The notes: generated by a model not told the origin, from the letters alone. Positions 7,352 to 16,075 are shown, counted from the first letter of the stretch. The stretch is 37,296 nt of DNA from Leptolyngbya sp. Prado105 (GCA_025454375.1 JALOOO010000023.1:1-37296); one strand, 5' to 3'. Numbers and translations are program-made.

Positions 7352-8698
7352 ATGAATCAAGTCTACGATGTGGTTGTTATTGGCGGCGGTGTTACAGGAT
7401 CTGCTCTCCTTTACTCTCTAGCAAAATTTACCGATCTCAAACGGGTAGCACTAGTAGAAAAATATGCGCATGTTGCCAGCGTCAACTCCAAAGCCACAAA
7501 TAATAGCCAAACAATTCATTGCGGCGATATCGAAACGAACTACAGCCTAGAAAAAGCTCTAAAAGTTCGTCGATCTGCTGATATGCTGGTTCGCTATGCA
7601 ACTGAGCTACCCGCTACCATTCGGGATCAGGTCATTTACCGCTATCCCAAAATGGTGCTAGGGGTTGGATCTCAAGAAAGTGATATTGTGCGGCAACGTT
7701 ACGAAGAATTTAAGCCGCACTTTCAAGGGATGCAACTGTTAGAGAAAGCACAAATCGCTGAGCATGAACCGAATGTGGTCAAGCTCAATGGGCACGATCG
7801 ACCGGAAGAATTAGCCGCGATCGCAGTTTTAGATGAGTATACGGCTGTCAACTATGGTGCTTTAGCTCAGGCAATGGTCGAGCAAGCGCAGGACGTTTCA
7901 GATAAGACGGTTGATCTGAGGTTAGGCAATCCGGTGCAATCGATCGAGCCTGTGGGAGAAAATTACCGCATCACGATCGCAGATGATTCGATCACGGCTC
8001 GCTTTGTTGTCGTTTCGGCGGGAGGACATAGCTTACTCTTTGCTCACCGCATGGGAATTGGATTGGAATATTCTTGCTTACCGATCGCGGGAAATTTTTA
8101 CTACACGCCGCAAGTTCTAAACGGCAAAGTTTACACAGTGCAGAATGATAAACTTCCGTTTGCTGCCATTCATGGTGATCCAGACGTAACGATGCCTGGA
8201 AAGACTCGATTCGGTCCTACTGCACTGCCGTTACCGTTACTAGAGCGCTACAATTTGCGAACCTTTGTCGATTACTTAGAAGTACTACGACTCGATCGCA
8301 TAGTCAGTTCTGTTCTCTGGGATTTATTTAAGGTTCGAGACATTCGCAACTACATTTTCAAAAACTTTGCCTTTGAAGTTCCACTGGTCAATCGCCGTCT
8401 GTTTCTCAACGAGGTGCGAAAGATTGTGCCATCTTTGCAGCTATCCGATCTAGAGTTTGCTCATGAAGTTGGTGGAATTCGTCCGCAATTGATTGATAAG
8501 ACCCAAGGCAAGCTGATTTTAGGACAAGCAGAAATTGATCCAGGAGGCGGAATCCGATTCAATGTCACTCCCTCCCCTGGTGCAACGACCTGCTTAGGCA
8601 ATGCAGAAACTGATCTCTTAAGAATTCAACAGCATCTCGGATGTCAAGTCGATCGAACTTGGTTTAATCAACTCCTCTCGGTTGAGAATCCTGGTTAG
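7352..8698 (+). CDS. mqo: malate:quinone oxidoreductase
   Basis: Mqo oxidises malate to oxaloacetate at the membrane surface and passes electrons from FAD to quinone. The 448-residue protein starts with VVVIGGGVTGSALLYSL (FAD Rossmann motif). It has the family's NNSQTIHCGDIETNYSLEKA segment near residue 49, then KVYTVQNDKLPFAAIHGDPD, KTRFGPTALPLP and the C-terminal TPSPGATTCLGNAE. These follow the Helicobacter-type Mqo order closely as I recall it. Many cyanobacteria have an incomplete or modified TCA cycle, so Mqo would give a route from malate into the quinone pool; that role is inferred. It is a separate transcription unit, convergent with the next gene. Confidence 0.85.
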   Translation: MNQVYDVVVIGGGVTGSALLYSLAKFTDLKRVALVEKYAHVASVNSKATNNSQTIHCGDIETNYSLEKALKVRRSADMLVRYATELPATIRDQVIYRYPKMVLGVGSQESDIVRQRYEEFKPHFQGMQLLEKAQIAEHEPNVVKLNGHDRPEELAAIAVLDEYTAVNYGALAQAMVEQAQDVSDKTVDLRLGNPVQSIEPVGENYRITIADDSITARFVVVSAGGHSLLFAHRMGIGLEYSCLPIAGNFYYTPQVLNGKVYTVQNDKLPFAAIHGDPDVTMPGKTRFGPTALPLPLLERYNLRTFVDYLEVLRLDRIVSSVLWDLFKVRDIRNYIFKNFAFEVPLVNRRLFLNEVRKIVPSLQLSDLEFAHEVGGIRPQLIDKTQGKLILGQAEIDPGGGIRFNVTPSPGATTCLGNAETDLLRIQQHLGCQVDRTWFNQLLSVENPG

Positions 8699-8724
8699 GG
8701 TGAGAATGCCCACCCCTCAAAACC

Positions 8725-10125
8725 CTAAGGCTGCGCGATCGTCGATCGATTAGACGGTTCTGCCCCCTGCGGATTGACAGACGGATTCGCGGACGGACTC
8801 GCAGACGGAGTTCCCTCCGGGTTTGGTGGCACAGTTCCTGCTCGCTGACTAAAATACTGATACGCTAACTCAGACATCTTACGAATTGAATCCGCCGCAC
8901 GTTCGTCATTGTGAGGACGCTTCACCATTGCCGCTATCAAGTAGCGCTTTCCATTCGGTAAATCAATGATACCGACATCGCCCAACATTGCTCCGATATC
9001 ACCCGTTTTGTGAGCAATCACCGCACCCTCTCCCAGTCCTTGAGGCAGTAACGAATTGTTCACAACTTTTCGCATGATGTCGAGCATTCTTTCATGCGAT
9101 CGCATGGAGACTAATTTGCCGCCATTGACTGCACTCAGTAGCGTTACCATGTCACGCGGACTACTGGTATTCGTCCCTTGCAGATCGGGCAAAGGATTCT
9201 GAATCGCAGTACTTGTTAATCCCCAAGATTGAAAACGCTGATTGACCGCATCTTTTCCACCCAGGAGGTCGATGATCATATTTGTCGCAGTATTGTCGCT
9301 AATATCAATCATCTTGGTCGCGACTTGAATCGCGGGGAACTGTGATCCAACTGGAAAATCTTGTAGCTCACCCGACTCTGTTGCAATCTGCTCTTTTTTT
9401 AGCGTAAGCGGTTGATCCAGGCGGATCGTACCTTCATCGACTGCCTGAAAGAAAGCAACTAAGATCGGAAACTTAATCGTACTCGCAGCAGGAATCGCAT
9501 TTGAGCCATTGATCTCTAAGAAAGCACGAGTATCAGCATCGACAATCATCAAACCAGGAGTAAGCTGAGTCTGAGAAGCGATCGCGCTTTGAATCTGAGT
9601 CTTCAGCGCTTGAATCTCTTGAGTAAGTTCTAGGGGTAACGTCGGCGAACTTTGAGGCGAGGGGGCGGTCTGCTCAGGTTGAGGAGTCTCCGCGCTCCGA
9701 TGACTTGCTGGATCGAAAATCGACAAGCTCGTTCCCGCAATCACCCCGACCCCAATGCCTAAAATCAGCAACCGCGTGCCATAGAGCAATGCAAGCGCGG
9801 ACGAGCTTTTGGGGCGAGGAGGAGCAATTTTTCGTGCAGGCTTCACACGACGCGGTTCAGGCGATGGCACGACTTCTAAACGCCGACGAGTCTTGGATTG
9901 AGCGCCAGTTCGTGGAAATTCTACGGTCTTTTCAGCGCGACGCGAAGCCTCTAACGGACGATCGCGCGATCGTCGTCGAGTCCGAGTTGACTCCCGTCGC
10001 GGATCAATTGGACGACGGTGCAGAGCGCGCGGCGATTCTGAGACACGCGATCGCACACTCGTTTCAGAGCGGTTTGAATTTGATCCTGACTCGTCAGTTC
10101 CGTCCGACATTGAAAATTTCTCCAT
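8725..10125 (-). CDS. membrane-anchored beta-lactamase-fold serine hydrolase
   Basis: The 466-residue protein has four parts: an Arg/Ser/Pro-rich cytoplasmic N-terminus (1-107), a membrane segment (about 108-131), a Pro/Gln linker and a class A beta-lactamase-like domain (about 165-425), ending in a Pro/Ser/Asn tail. Catalytic motifs are S215-T-I-K218, S276-D-N278 and K373-T-G375, so the acylation machinery is complete. The omega-loop segment (NPLPDLQGTNTSSPRDM) lacks the Glu-x-x-x-Asn that deacylates penicillin in true class A enzymes. It is therefore more likely a peptidoglycan or peptide hydrolase, or penicillin-binding protein, than an efficient beta-lactamase. The start could instead be M6. 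The basic N-terminus facing the cytoplasm suggests the domain lies in the periplasm. Confidence 0.82.
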   Translation of the reverse strand: MEKFSMSDGTDESGSNSNRSETSVRSRVSESPRALHRRPIDPRRESTRTRRRSRDRPLEASRRAEKTVEFPRTGAQSKTRRRLEVVPSPEPRRVKPARKIAPPRPKSSSALALLYGTRLLILGIGVGVIAGTSLSIFDPASHRSAETPQPEQTAPSPQSSPTLPLELTQEIQALKTQIQSAIASQTQLTPGLMIVDADTRAFLEINGSNAIPAASTIKFPILVAFFQAVDEGTIRLDQPLTLKKEQIATESGELQDFPVGSQFPAIQVATKMIDISDNTATNMIIDLLGGKDAVNQRFQSWGLTSTAIQNPLPDLQGTNTSSPRDMVTLLSAVNGGKLVSMRSHERMLDIMRKVVNNSLLPQGLGEGAVIAHKTGDIGAMLGDVGIIDLPNGKRYLIAAMVKRPHNDERAADSIRKMSELAYQYFSQRAGTVPPNPEGTPSASPSANPSVNPQGAEPSNRSTIAQP

Positions 10126-10255
10126 TGATCAAGCGTTGCCGCAAAGACGCAATCTGTTGCCGATTCCGAACATTAGATTTGCGCCATGTCACCTTACATT
10201 TCTTAGGGATTTTACATTGACTTCGTGAAACTGATCCGCTCCAATTGTCTAATAT

Positions 10256-10969
10256 TTACGAATTTTTTGTCTGCGTTGCCCATTCCACTTGCCGCAAAAC
10301 CCCACGCAGCAAAGAAACTTCCGCCTCTGAGAGTTCAGCCCGATTAAATAAATGCCGAAACTTCTCCATCCGACTTGCCGCAGTATGCGGATGCAGATAA
10401 CCGATTTTCAAGAGAACCGATTCAAGATGTTCAAACCCACGATCGAGCGCATCCAACGAGCATAGATTGGATGATGTCTCAGAAGTAACCGGAGTCTGAA
10501 ATAGCTCATAGCAACAGATCGCCACAGCTTGAGCTAAATTCAGCGATTGATAGTGATCACTCGTCGGAATATACACAAACCGCTGAGCATATTTAAGCTC
10601 ATCATTACTGAGTCCGCGATCTTCAGAGCCAAAGAGTAAAGCAGTTTTTAGACCCGGTTCTAGCAACCAGGGTAATGCCTGACGCGGATGCTCCAAACTG
10701 GCATCTAGCCTGGATCGCACCGCTGTTGCCACGGCCCGATGACAGCCCACTAACGCCTCTGGAATCGAATCGACAATCTGAACCGATTCCAGCACATCGA
10801 TCGCTCTCATTGCCATTTTTCGAGCATCATCTGACTGCAAATCACACTTGGGATTCACCAACACCAATTGATGCAATCCCATATTTTTCATCACGCGAGC
10901 GATCGAGCCAACATTCAACGCACCTGCGGGTTCCACTAGCACAATCCGAACTTGAGAGATTTCTGACAT
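10256..10969 (-). CDS. trmJ: tRNA/rRNA methyltransferase, TrmJ (SPOUT) family
   Basis: TrmJ-type enzymes 2'-O-methylate nucleotide 32 of tRNAs using SAM bound in a trefoil knot. The frame opens at 10990, but the methionine at 10969 (MSEISQVRIVLVEP) is the conserved start and gives 237 residues. Seen motifs are the N-terminal VEPAGALNVGSIARVMKNMG, the SPOUT motif LLFGSEDRGLSNDEL near the middle and the knot segment SLNLAQAVAICCYELFQ. A C-terminal helical extension holds FRHLFNRAEL. It is divergent from a DUF2256 gene whose ATG lies only 47 bases away, so promoters must be packed tightly between them. Confidence 0.87.
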   Translation of the reverse strand: MSEISQVRIVLVEPAGALNVGSIARVMKNMGLHQLVLVNPKCDLQSDDARKMAMRAIDVLESVQIVDSIPEALVGCHRAVATAVRSRLDASLEHPRQALPWLLEPGLKTALLFGSEDRGLSNDELKYAQRFVYIPTSDHYQSLNLAQAVAICCYELFQTPVTSETSSNLCSLDALDRGFEHLESVLLKIGYLHPHTAASRMEKFRHLFNRAELSEAEVSLLRGVLRQVEWATQTKNS

Positions 10970-11016
10970 TTGAAACCCGTTTAGAATCAAAGTAAACCTC
11001 TATTATCAAGCCTTTC

Positions 11017-11175
11017 ATGCCCCGCCACCGCGCCAAATCCGATCTGCCAACAAAAGTCTGTCCGGTCTGCGGTCTGCCCTTCACCTGGCGAAAAAAATGG
11101 GAAGACTGCTGGGACGAGGTAAAGTACTGCTCCGATCGCTGTCGTAAGCGCAAAAATCAAAAAACGCCCGACTAA
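11017..11175 (+). CDS. DUF2256 zinc-ribbon-like small protein
   Basis: A 52-residue [23 protein letters not shown] and onward, matches the DUF2256 pattern. It has [14 protein letters not shown], then WDEVKYCS and a CRKRK basic tail. Four cysteines, in CPVC and in CSDRC, could bind a zinc ion. In this family the cysteines and the WRKKW and WDEVKYCS stretches are strongly conserved; function is unknown. The strongly basic composition suggests RNA or DNA binding, which is inference. It lies between trmJ (divergent) and the asparaginase-type gene 57 bases downstream on the same strand, so it may be co-transcribed with the latter. Confidence 0.88.
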   Translation: MPRHRAKSDLPTKVCPVCGLPFTWRKKWEDCWDEVKYCSDRCRKRKNQKTPD

Positions 11176-11232
11176 GGAAGAACCAAGCATGATAAGCTGC
11201 TTTGCTATCTCACCAATGCGAGGAGTCTTAGC

Positions 11233-12186
11233 ATGTCTGTCGATCGCGTTCAGCCCAAGTTGATCATTCATGGTGGAGCCGGAAGTTCGCTCAAAGGCAA
11301 AGGGGGAGTAGACGCAGTTCGACGATCGCTGCACAAAATTATTGAAGAAGTTTATGCCCTCCTGCTCGCAGGTGCGACGGCAACCGAAGCCGTTGTGACA
11401 GGATGCCAACTCTTAGAAGATGAACCCCGGTTTAATGCAGGCACTGGCTCCGTTTTGCAATCCGATGGTCAAATTCGTATGAGTGCTGCTTTGATGGATG
11501 GTGCGCGGCAAAGATTCAGCGGTGTGATCAATACCTCTCGTGTGAAGAACCCGATCGAACTGGCACTCTTTTTGCAAACGGCTGACGATCGCGTGTTATC
11601 TGATATCGGTTCAGCCGAACTCCTGCGAGAATTGCAACTGCCTCTCTACGATCCCCTGACTGAACTTCGATTACAAGAATGGATTCAAGAGCGCGAAGGC
11701 AATTTCAATCGCGCCATGGCAGGCGTTGTTGCAGAGAAAGAATTAATCTCCGAATCCTCAGGACGCGGCACGATCGGAGTCGTCGCACTCGATCATCAGG
11801 GACGCATCGCAGCAGGAACCTCAACCGGCGGAAAAGGCTTTGAACGAATTGGACGAGTCAGTGATTCTGCTATGCCTGCGGGAAATTACGCAAACTCAGA
11901 CGCAGCGATTAGCTGTACGGGCATCGGTGAGGACATTATTGACGAATGTCTAGCCGCAAAAATCGTGATTCGTGTGACAGATGGACATTCGTTACACAGC
12001 GCACTTGAGAAATCCTTTAAAGAAGCTGAAAAAAATCGGCGCGATCTTGGCGCGATCGGGCTAGCAACAACGGGCGAAATTGGCTGGGGCAAGACCAGCG
12101 AGGTGCTTTTGGCGGCATATCACACCGGCGATCGCATCGGTGATACGCTAGAACTTCCGAATGGCGTAGAAGTTGGAACTGTGTGA
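11233..12186 (+). CDS. iaaA: isoaspartyl peptidase/L-asparaginase, Ntn-hydrolase type
   Basis: This is the plant-type asparaginase family. The precursor cuts itself before a threonine that becomes the N-terminal nucleophile; the enzyme then removes beta-aspartyl (isoaspartyl) residues from dipeptides and hydrolyses asparagine. The 317-residue protein begins with PKLIIHGGAG, contains FNAGTGSVLQSDG, and has the nucleophile T180 in GRGTIGVVALD. AAGTSTGGKGFERIGRVSDS and a closing CTGIGED match the family. The usual HGT before the nucleophile is RGT here. The gene probably serves recycling of damaged or storage-derived aspartyl peptides; a link to cyanophycin breakdown is possible but no cyanophycin gene is in the window. 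Confidence 0.9.
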   Translation: MSVDRVQPKLIIHGGAGSSLKGKGGVDAVRRSLHKIIEEVYALLLAGATATEAVVTGCQLLEDEPRFNAGTGSVLQSDGQIRMSAALMDGARQRFSGVINTSRVKNPIELALFLQTADDRVLSDIGSAELLRELQLPLYDPLTELRLQEWIQEREGNFNRAMAGVVAEKELISESSGRGTIGVVALDHQGRIAAGTSTGGKGFERIGRVSDSAMPAGNYANSDAAISCTGIGEDIIDECLAAKIVIRVTDGHSLHSALEKSFKEAEKNRRDLGAIGLATTGEIGWGKTSEVLLAAYHTGDRIGDTLELPNGVEVGTV

Positions 12187-12473
12187 CAGTTTAGATTCAG
12201 TACACTGACCAGAGAATACTGAGAAATATATGCGTATCTACGGATGTGCTGAGGAAAATGCGTAGGTATGCTTTTACCTAGAGATAGGCAAGTCTACCGA
12301 GTAAGGTTGTCTCGTGTAAGAGGTCTCACCCCTCAGCCCTCAAGTGTGAGACTTTCCCTAAGATAAAAGACCAGGGTTCTTTAAGCCATCTGCTGACAGT
12401 CTCTCATTCCCCCTGAGAGATTTGCCCCCACGTGATTTTCGCATCAGTAAATCCTCCCCCCAAGCATTGTGTT
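12187..12473. other. intergenic region with two short hairpins
   Basis: No gene is convincing here. GTCTCAC (12323-12329) pairs with GTGAGAC (12346-12352), and TCTCTCA (12400-12406) pairs with TGAGAGA (12414-12420) around a C-rich loop. Either may mark the 3' end of the peptidase mRNA, but no U-run follows closely. Confidence 0.35.
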
Positions 12474-12656
12474 ATGGCACTGGCAAAGGTTTATCAACTC
12501 AAAACAGAGGTTGCCCAAGCGTTTTATCAACTCGGTGTAACCTATTCTGCGATCGGCAATGCCCGGAAGACTTCTGAGACGCTTCGTCAAGCCGATCTCT
12601 TGTTAAACGAAGTCGAAGCGATTCAGAAAATCGAGCAAGCTTTTCGTCATCTCTAA
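12474..12656 (+). CDS. possible TPR-like fragment
   Basis: The frame from ATG 12474 gives 60 residues, MALAKVYQLKTEVAQAFYQL and onward. The pattern AFYQLGVTYSAIGNARKTSETLRQAD looks like one tetratricopeptide repeat (AxxxLGxxYxxxGxxxxAxxxxxxA), with the usual second-helix alanine replaced by serine. A GTG at 12432 would extend it upstream. A single repeat with no partner repeats, in a gap between two core genes, suggests a remnant of a larger TPR protein rather than a working gene. I see no other frame that continues the repeat array upstream. Confidence 0.35.
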   Translation: MALAKVYQLKTEVAQAFYQLGVTYSAIGNARKTSETLRQADLLLNEVEAIQKIEQAFRHL

Positions 12657-12739
12657 AAAGAGTTTGCAGCAAAAATTAACGTACAGATTGTCCCTTTCGT
12701 CGGTAGCATCAAGATTCTCCTACTACTCGTAATTTAGTA

Positions 12740-14008
12740 ATGAATCCTGCGCTAAGCCAACTCGGAACAGATATGTCACGCTTGTCCGGAGTCCGGGCAA
12801 TTATGAAAGACATTATTGAAACGTTACGAGCAGGAGCGGGACAAAGTTTTATCAATCTCAGTGCTGGCAATCCTGTGATTTTGCCTGAAGTCGAAAAGCT
12901 TTGGCGAGATTGCACAACTGAACTTCTTGCAAGTCCTGAATACGGCGAGGTCGTTTGTCGCTATGGTGCAAGTCAAGGCTATCAACCTCTGATCGATGCG
13001 ATCGTTCAAGATTTTAATCAACGCTACAACTTGAACTTAAGCGATCGCAATATCCTCATCACTCCCGGAAGCCAAAGCCTCTACTTCTATGCAGCAAATG
13101 CTTTTGGAGGGTATACAAGCAGCGGAGAACTGAGAAAAATTGTTCTTCCCCTTAGCCCAGACTATACCGGGTATGGCGGAGTGACCCTCACGCCAGAAGC
13201 ACTGATTGCATACAAACCAGAACTAGAAATCGATCAAGACAGCCATCGCTTCAAGTACCGTCCAAATTTCAATCAATTACAAATCGGCGAACAAACCGGG
13301 TGTGTAATTTTTTCTCGTCCCTGCAATCCAACTGGCAACGTTCTCAGTAACGATGAAGTGAATAAAATTGCAGCACTTGCTGCAACGCATGACGTTCCAG
13401 TCTTGATTGATTCTGCTTACGCGCCCCCTTACCCCGCGTTGAACTTTGCCGAAATGTCTCCTCGCTTTGGTGGCAATGTGGTTCACTGTATGAGCTTATC
13501 CAAAGCAGGACTTCCTGGAGAACGGATTGGCATCGCGATCGGCGAACCCGAAATCATTCACACCCTCGAATGTTTCCAGACAAATCTCTGCATTCATTCC
13601 CCCCGATATGGGCAAGCGATCGCAGCTCGTGCCATTCGATCCGGTCAGCTTGCCGAAATTTCGAGCCATGTGATTCGACCTTTCTATCAAAGCAAGATTG
13701 CAATCGTTGAACAAACGCTCGATCGCGCCATGCCGAAGTCTCTCCCCTGGTTCTTGCATCGCGGAGAAGGCGCAATTTTTGCATGGCTTTGGCTGAATGA
13801 GTTACCGATTACCGATTGGGAGTTCTATCAAGACCTGAAAAAAGTCGGTGTCATTGTCGTTCCAGGCAGTACCTTCTTTCCGGGTCTGCAAGAAGACTGG
13901 CAACATAAACAGCAATGCTTAAGAATTAGTTTGACCGGAACCGATTTAGAATTACAGACTGCGATGGAACGACTCGCGCAGGTTGCAGAGCAACTTTACA
14001 CAAGATAA
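12740..14008 (+). CDS. avtA: valine--pyruvate aminotransferase
   Basis: AvtA is a PLP-dependent fold-I aminotransferase that moves the amino group between valine/2-ketoisovalerate and alanine/pyruvate. The 422-residue protein shows FSRPCNPTGN (residues 191-200), the PLP-contacting IDSAY (D224, Y227) and the Schiff-base lysine K255 in SLSKAGLPGERIG. The opening (LSQLGTDMSRLSGVRAIMKDI) is the specific AvtA N-terminus rather than that of general aspartate-type enzymes. Its stop is followed at once by rimM (ATG 15 bases on, or GTG at 0 bases), so the two are probably co-transcribed, though their functions are unrelated. Confidence 0.9.
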   Translation: MNPALSQLGTDMSRLSGVRAIMKDIIETLRAGAGQSFINLSAGNPVILPEVEKLWRDCTTELLASPEYGEVVCRYGASQGYQPLIDAIVQDFNQRYNLNLSDRNILITPGSQSLYFYAANAFGGYTSSGELRKIVLPLSPDYTGYGGVTLTPEALIAYKPELEIDQDSHRFKYRPNFNQLQIGEQTGCVIFSRPCNPTGNVLSNDEVNKIAALAATHDVPVLIDSAYAPPYPALNFAEMSPRFGGNVVHCMSLSKAGLPGERIGIAIGEPEIIHTLECFQTNLCIHSPRYGQAIAARAIRSGQLAEISSHVIRPFYQSKIAIVEQTLDRAMPKSLPWFLHRGEGAIFAWLWLNELPITDWEFYQDLKKVGVIVVPGSTFFPGLQEDWQHKQQCLRISLTGTDLELQTAMERLAQVAEQLYTR

Positions 14009-14023
14009 GTGCAGAGCAAGTTT

Positions 14024-14560
14024 ATGGAAAATAAGGGGTACTTAGAAATTGGGAAAATCGTGGCGGCTCAAGGACTAAAGGGCGAACTGCGAGTCTATCC
14101 CAATACAGACTTTCCGGAACGATTTGAAGAACCCGGAACCCGCTGGCTGCTCCGCCCCAATCAGACTGAACCGGAAGCGATCGAACTGATCTCAGGTCGC
14201 TACCTGGACGGCAAAGGCTTATATGTGATTCAAATTCAAGGCATTGGCGATCGTAACGCTGCTGAAGCTCTGCGAGATTGCCAAATCCTGGTTCCAGAGA
14301 GCGAGCGCCCCGAACTCGAAGAGGGTGAATTTCATGTTGCAGACTTGCTGGGCTTGTCGGTCTATGACCAAGCGAGTCAAGAATTCATTGGGACAGTTAT
14401 CAATGTCATTCCCTCCGGACATGATTTATTAGAAGTCAAAAAAGATACGCCTGAAGGCAAGACAATCCTCATCCCATTTGTCGAGGCGATCGTGCCCATT
14501 GTTGACTTAGAGCAACGTCGAATTGAAATTACACCGCCTCCAGGATTGCTCGATTTATAG
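14024..14560 (+). CDS. rimM: ribosome maturation factor RimM
   Basis: RimM binds ribosomal protein S19 and helps mature the 30S head. The 178-residue protein has the N-terminal beta-barrel domain ([19 protein letters not shown]... with [26 protein letters not shown]) and the C-terminal PRC-barrel ([48 protein letters not shown]). The frame also has a GTG at 14009 touching the avtA stop; I chose ATG 14024 because the conserved domain begins three residues later. It follows avtA in an apparent two-gene unit and is followed by a stem-loop at 14563-14592. Confidence 0.93.
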   Translation: MENKGYLEIGKIVAAQGLKGELRVYPNTDFPERFEEPGTRWLLRPNQTEPEAIELISGRYLDGKGLYVIQIQGIGDRNAAEALRDCQILVPESERPELEEGEFHVADLLGLSVYDQASQEFIGTVINVIPSGHDLLEVKKDTPEGKTILIPFVEAIVPIVDLEQRRIEITPPPGLLDL

Positions 14561-14562
14561 AT

Positions 14563-14592
14563 TGAATCGCTTCATCGCTATCGAGCGATTCA
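14563..14592 (+). terminator. 9-bp stem-loop after rimM
   Basis: TGAATCGCT (14563-14571) and AGCGATTCA (14584-14592) form a perfect stem directly after the rimM stop, with a 12-base loop. No clear U-run follows, so it may be a 3'-end stability element or factor-dependent terminator. Confidence 0.45.
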
Positions 14593-14665
14593 GCCTAAGT
14601 AAATGATTATTACTAAAATTATTCCGTTTAAATTCGCATGGTAGCTTAAAGAAAGGTTAGCTCCG

Positions 14666-14905
14666 CTACAAAACTAGTTTATTCGAGACAGAGTAAGGGT
14701 TTGTGAATTGTGAAATTAACGATTGAGTAGTCAGAATTTCGATTGTCACATTGCCAGCTAAGGCAGACATGGCAGGCATGATTTGATAGTGATGTAGCAG
14801 GTTTAGGGCAAGGTTTCGGCGAAGCTGTGATAAAGCAGAGTCGAGTTCCGAAGTTTTCGATCGCTCATTTTTCGCCTCAATGATTAAGACAGAAAGTTCC
14901 TGCAA
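14666..14905 (-). other. doubtful open frame, possible gene remnant
   Basis: The gap between rimM and the next gene is 502 bp. On the minus strand a frame stays open from near 15045 to the stop at 14666, about 125 codons, with no ATG or GTG; the first common start is TTG at 14905 (79 residues). The TTG-started part reads LQELSVLIIEAKNERSKTSE and onward. LIIEAKN resembles the core strand of PD-(D/E)XK nuclease-type proteins, which is suggestive only. It may be the tail of a decayed gene or chance. The region just before 15063 must also hold that gene's promoter. Confidence 0.22.
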
Positions 14906-15062
14906 TTTCTTTCTTCTGTTTTCCGAAATGACTGCTTTAGAGGGAGTAGTTATACGTAGACCGTGACGGATACTATCCAGTAGCCCCCGTGGTGAAATCG
15001 ATCCCGAGTCAAATCTTACTTTTCCACCCCTGCTGAGACTTTATTTACTGAAAAGGCATTCC

Positions 15063-15593
15063 ATGAAAGCACTACTGACTTACCTCCTCGCTCCTGTCAA
15101 ACAGGCAACCCCCATGATCGCAGGCTTTTCGTTAGCTGTAGCGGGTTTAATGGCGATGAATGCCCCAGTTCAGGCGGTTCCCCACACTTTAGAAAAAACG
15201 GCACTCGCACAGGCTACGACCTTGCCAGATGGAGTGTATCTCTATGGGCAATCTGCACAACCTGATCAATTGGGTCAAGCCTACTTTGTCTTTGAGTCGC
15301 GGCAAGGCAAGCTCGTCGGCGCACTTTACATGCCGAATTCTTCCTTCGACTGCACCTATGGTTCAGTTGAGCCTGAAAAGCTTTCGCTGATGGTGATTGA
15401 TACCTACGATCGCTCTGAAAATCCCTATATTATTGCGACGGAGCAACCGGATAGTACCATTGCATCGCGCTTGAATCCGACGGCCGCTCCCGTAAGCTTA
15501 GAAGGCTATCATCGGATTGAGAAGGTCAGCACAAATGATCAGCGGATTTTGAACGTTTGCAAGCAGAATTATCAAACCCGCGTTTGGAAATAG
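15063..15593 (+). CDS. exported conserved protein of unknown function
   Basis: The 176-residue product has an N-terminal signal peptide with a hydrophobic core around MIAGFSLAVAGLMAM and a likely cleavage after PVQA (residue 38). The mature part reads LPDGVYLYGQSAQPDQLGQAY followed by a beta-rich domain, with YMPNSSFDCTYGS and a C-terminal LEGYHRIEKV...ILNVCK. Two cysteines are left in the mature protein and could form a disulfide. From memory, similar proteins with DGxYLYG and LEGYHRI occur widely in cyanobacteria without known function. A clear hairpin terminator follows, so it is probably monocistronic. Confidence 0.72.
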   Translation: MKALLTYLLAPVKQATPMIAGFSLAVAGLMAMNAPVQAVPHTLEKTALAQATTLPDGVYLYGQSAQPDQLGQAYFVFESRQGKLVGALYMPNSSFDCTYGSVEPEKLSLMVIDTYDRSENPYIIATEQPDSTIASRLNPTAAPVSLEGYHRIEKVSTNDQRILNVCKQNYQTRVWK

Positions 15594-15613
15594 GATCAAT
15601 GCAGGGGTTAAGG

Positions 15614-15650
15614 TTTGGGTGCGACCTAACATCAATGCGCACCCAAATTT
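15614..15650 (+). terminator. 10-bp stem-loop terminator
   Basis: TTTGGGTGCG (15614-15623) pairs perfectly with CGCACCCAAA (15638-15647), and TTT follows. It lies 21 bases beyond the stop of the exported-protein gene, a good position for an intrinsic terminator. Confidence 0.65.
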
Positions 15651-15744
15651 AATCAGATCCCTGGAAAAATTGGTTAAATTGAGCGGGATCGTGCCAGTTT
15701 GACGCTAAGGTTTAGGCAAAATTTTGCTCTTTAGGCGTTTGGTG

Positions 15745-16047
15745 ATGCTGGTGAAATATTTTTTTCTATCCGATGGTTGGAATGTTGGTCGGGTCTGGGA
15801 GATGGGCGGTTTGTGGAATGAAACTGCTTGGAGACGAAAACCTCAAATCGATCGACTTGATATCTGCATTTGGGAAAATGACGAGAAGCTTTGGCTTTAC
15901 CGAGTCGAAGATGAGATTTTAATGGTCGAAGTCAAGCCGACCGAGACAGTTGCATCAAGCGCGATCGGACAAGTTGTTTTGAAGCGTCTGATCACAGCCG
16001 ATCAAGCGATCGACCTGATCTGCAACGATGCAAAATTTCGCGGATAG
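15745..16047 (+). CDS. small conserved cyanobacterial protein
   Basis: The methionine at 15745 (MLVKYFFLSDGWNVGRVWEM) is chosen over 15724 because the conserved part starts there, giving 100 residues. The sequence is rich in tryptophan (WNVGRVWEMGGLWNETAWRR) and ends with IGQVVLKRLITADQAIDLIC. From memory it resembles a widespread cyanobacterial family of about this length with no known function; I cannot name a Pfam entry. There is no signal peptide or membrane segment, so it is probably cytosolic. It precedes the decayed Uma2 gene by 28 bases on the same strand. Confidence 0.62.
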   Translation: MLVKYFFLSDGWNVGRVWEMGGLWNETAWRRKPQIDRLDICIWENDEKLWLYRVEDEILMVEVKPTETVASSAIGQVVLKRLITADQAIDLICNDAKFRG

Positions 16048-16075
16048 TTAAGTTGTAGGGTTAATTTAGCGAACT

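Noticed and set aside
9705-10220. 171-codon plus-strand frame opposite the serine hydrolase N-terminus
   Set aside because: It is the mirror of an Arg/Ser-rich low-complexity coding region, which tends to leave antisense frames open; no family features are seen.
12432-12656. Full-length TPR protein gene starting at GTG 12432
   Set aside because: Only one repeat is visible and the added N-terminus (IFASVNPPPKHCV) is not TPR-like; a fragment is more likely.
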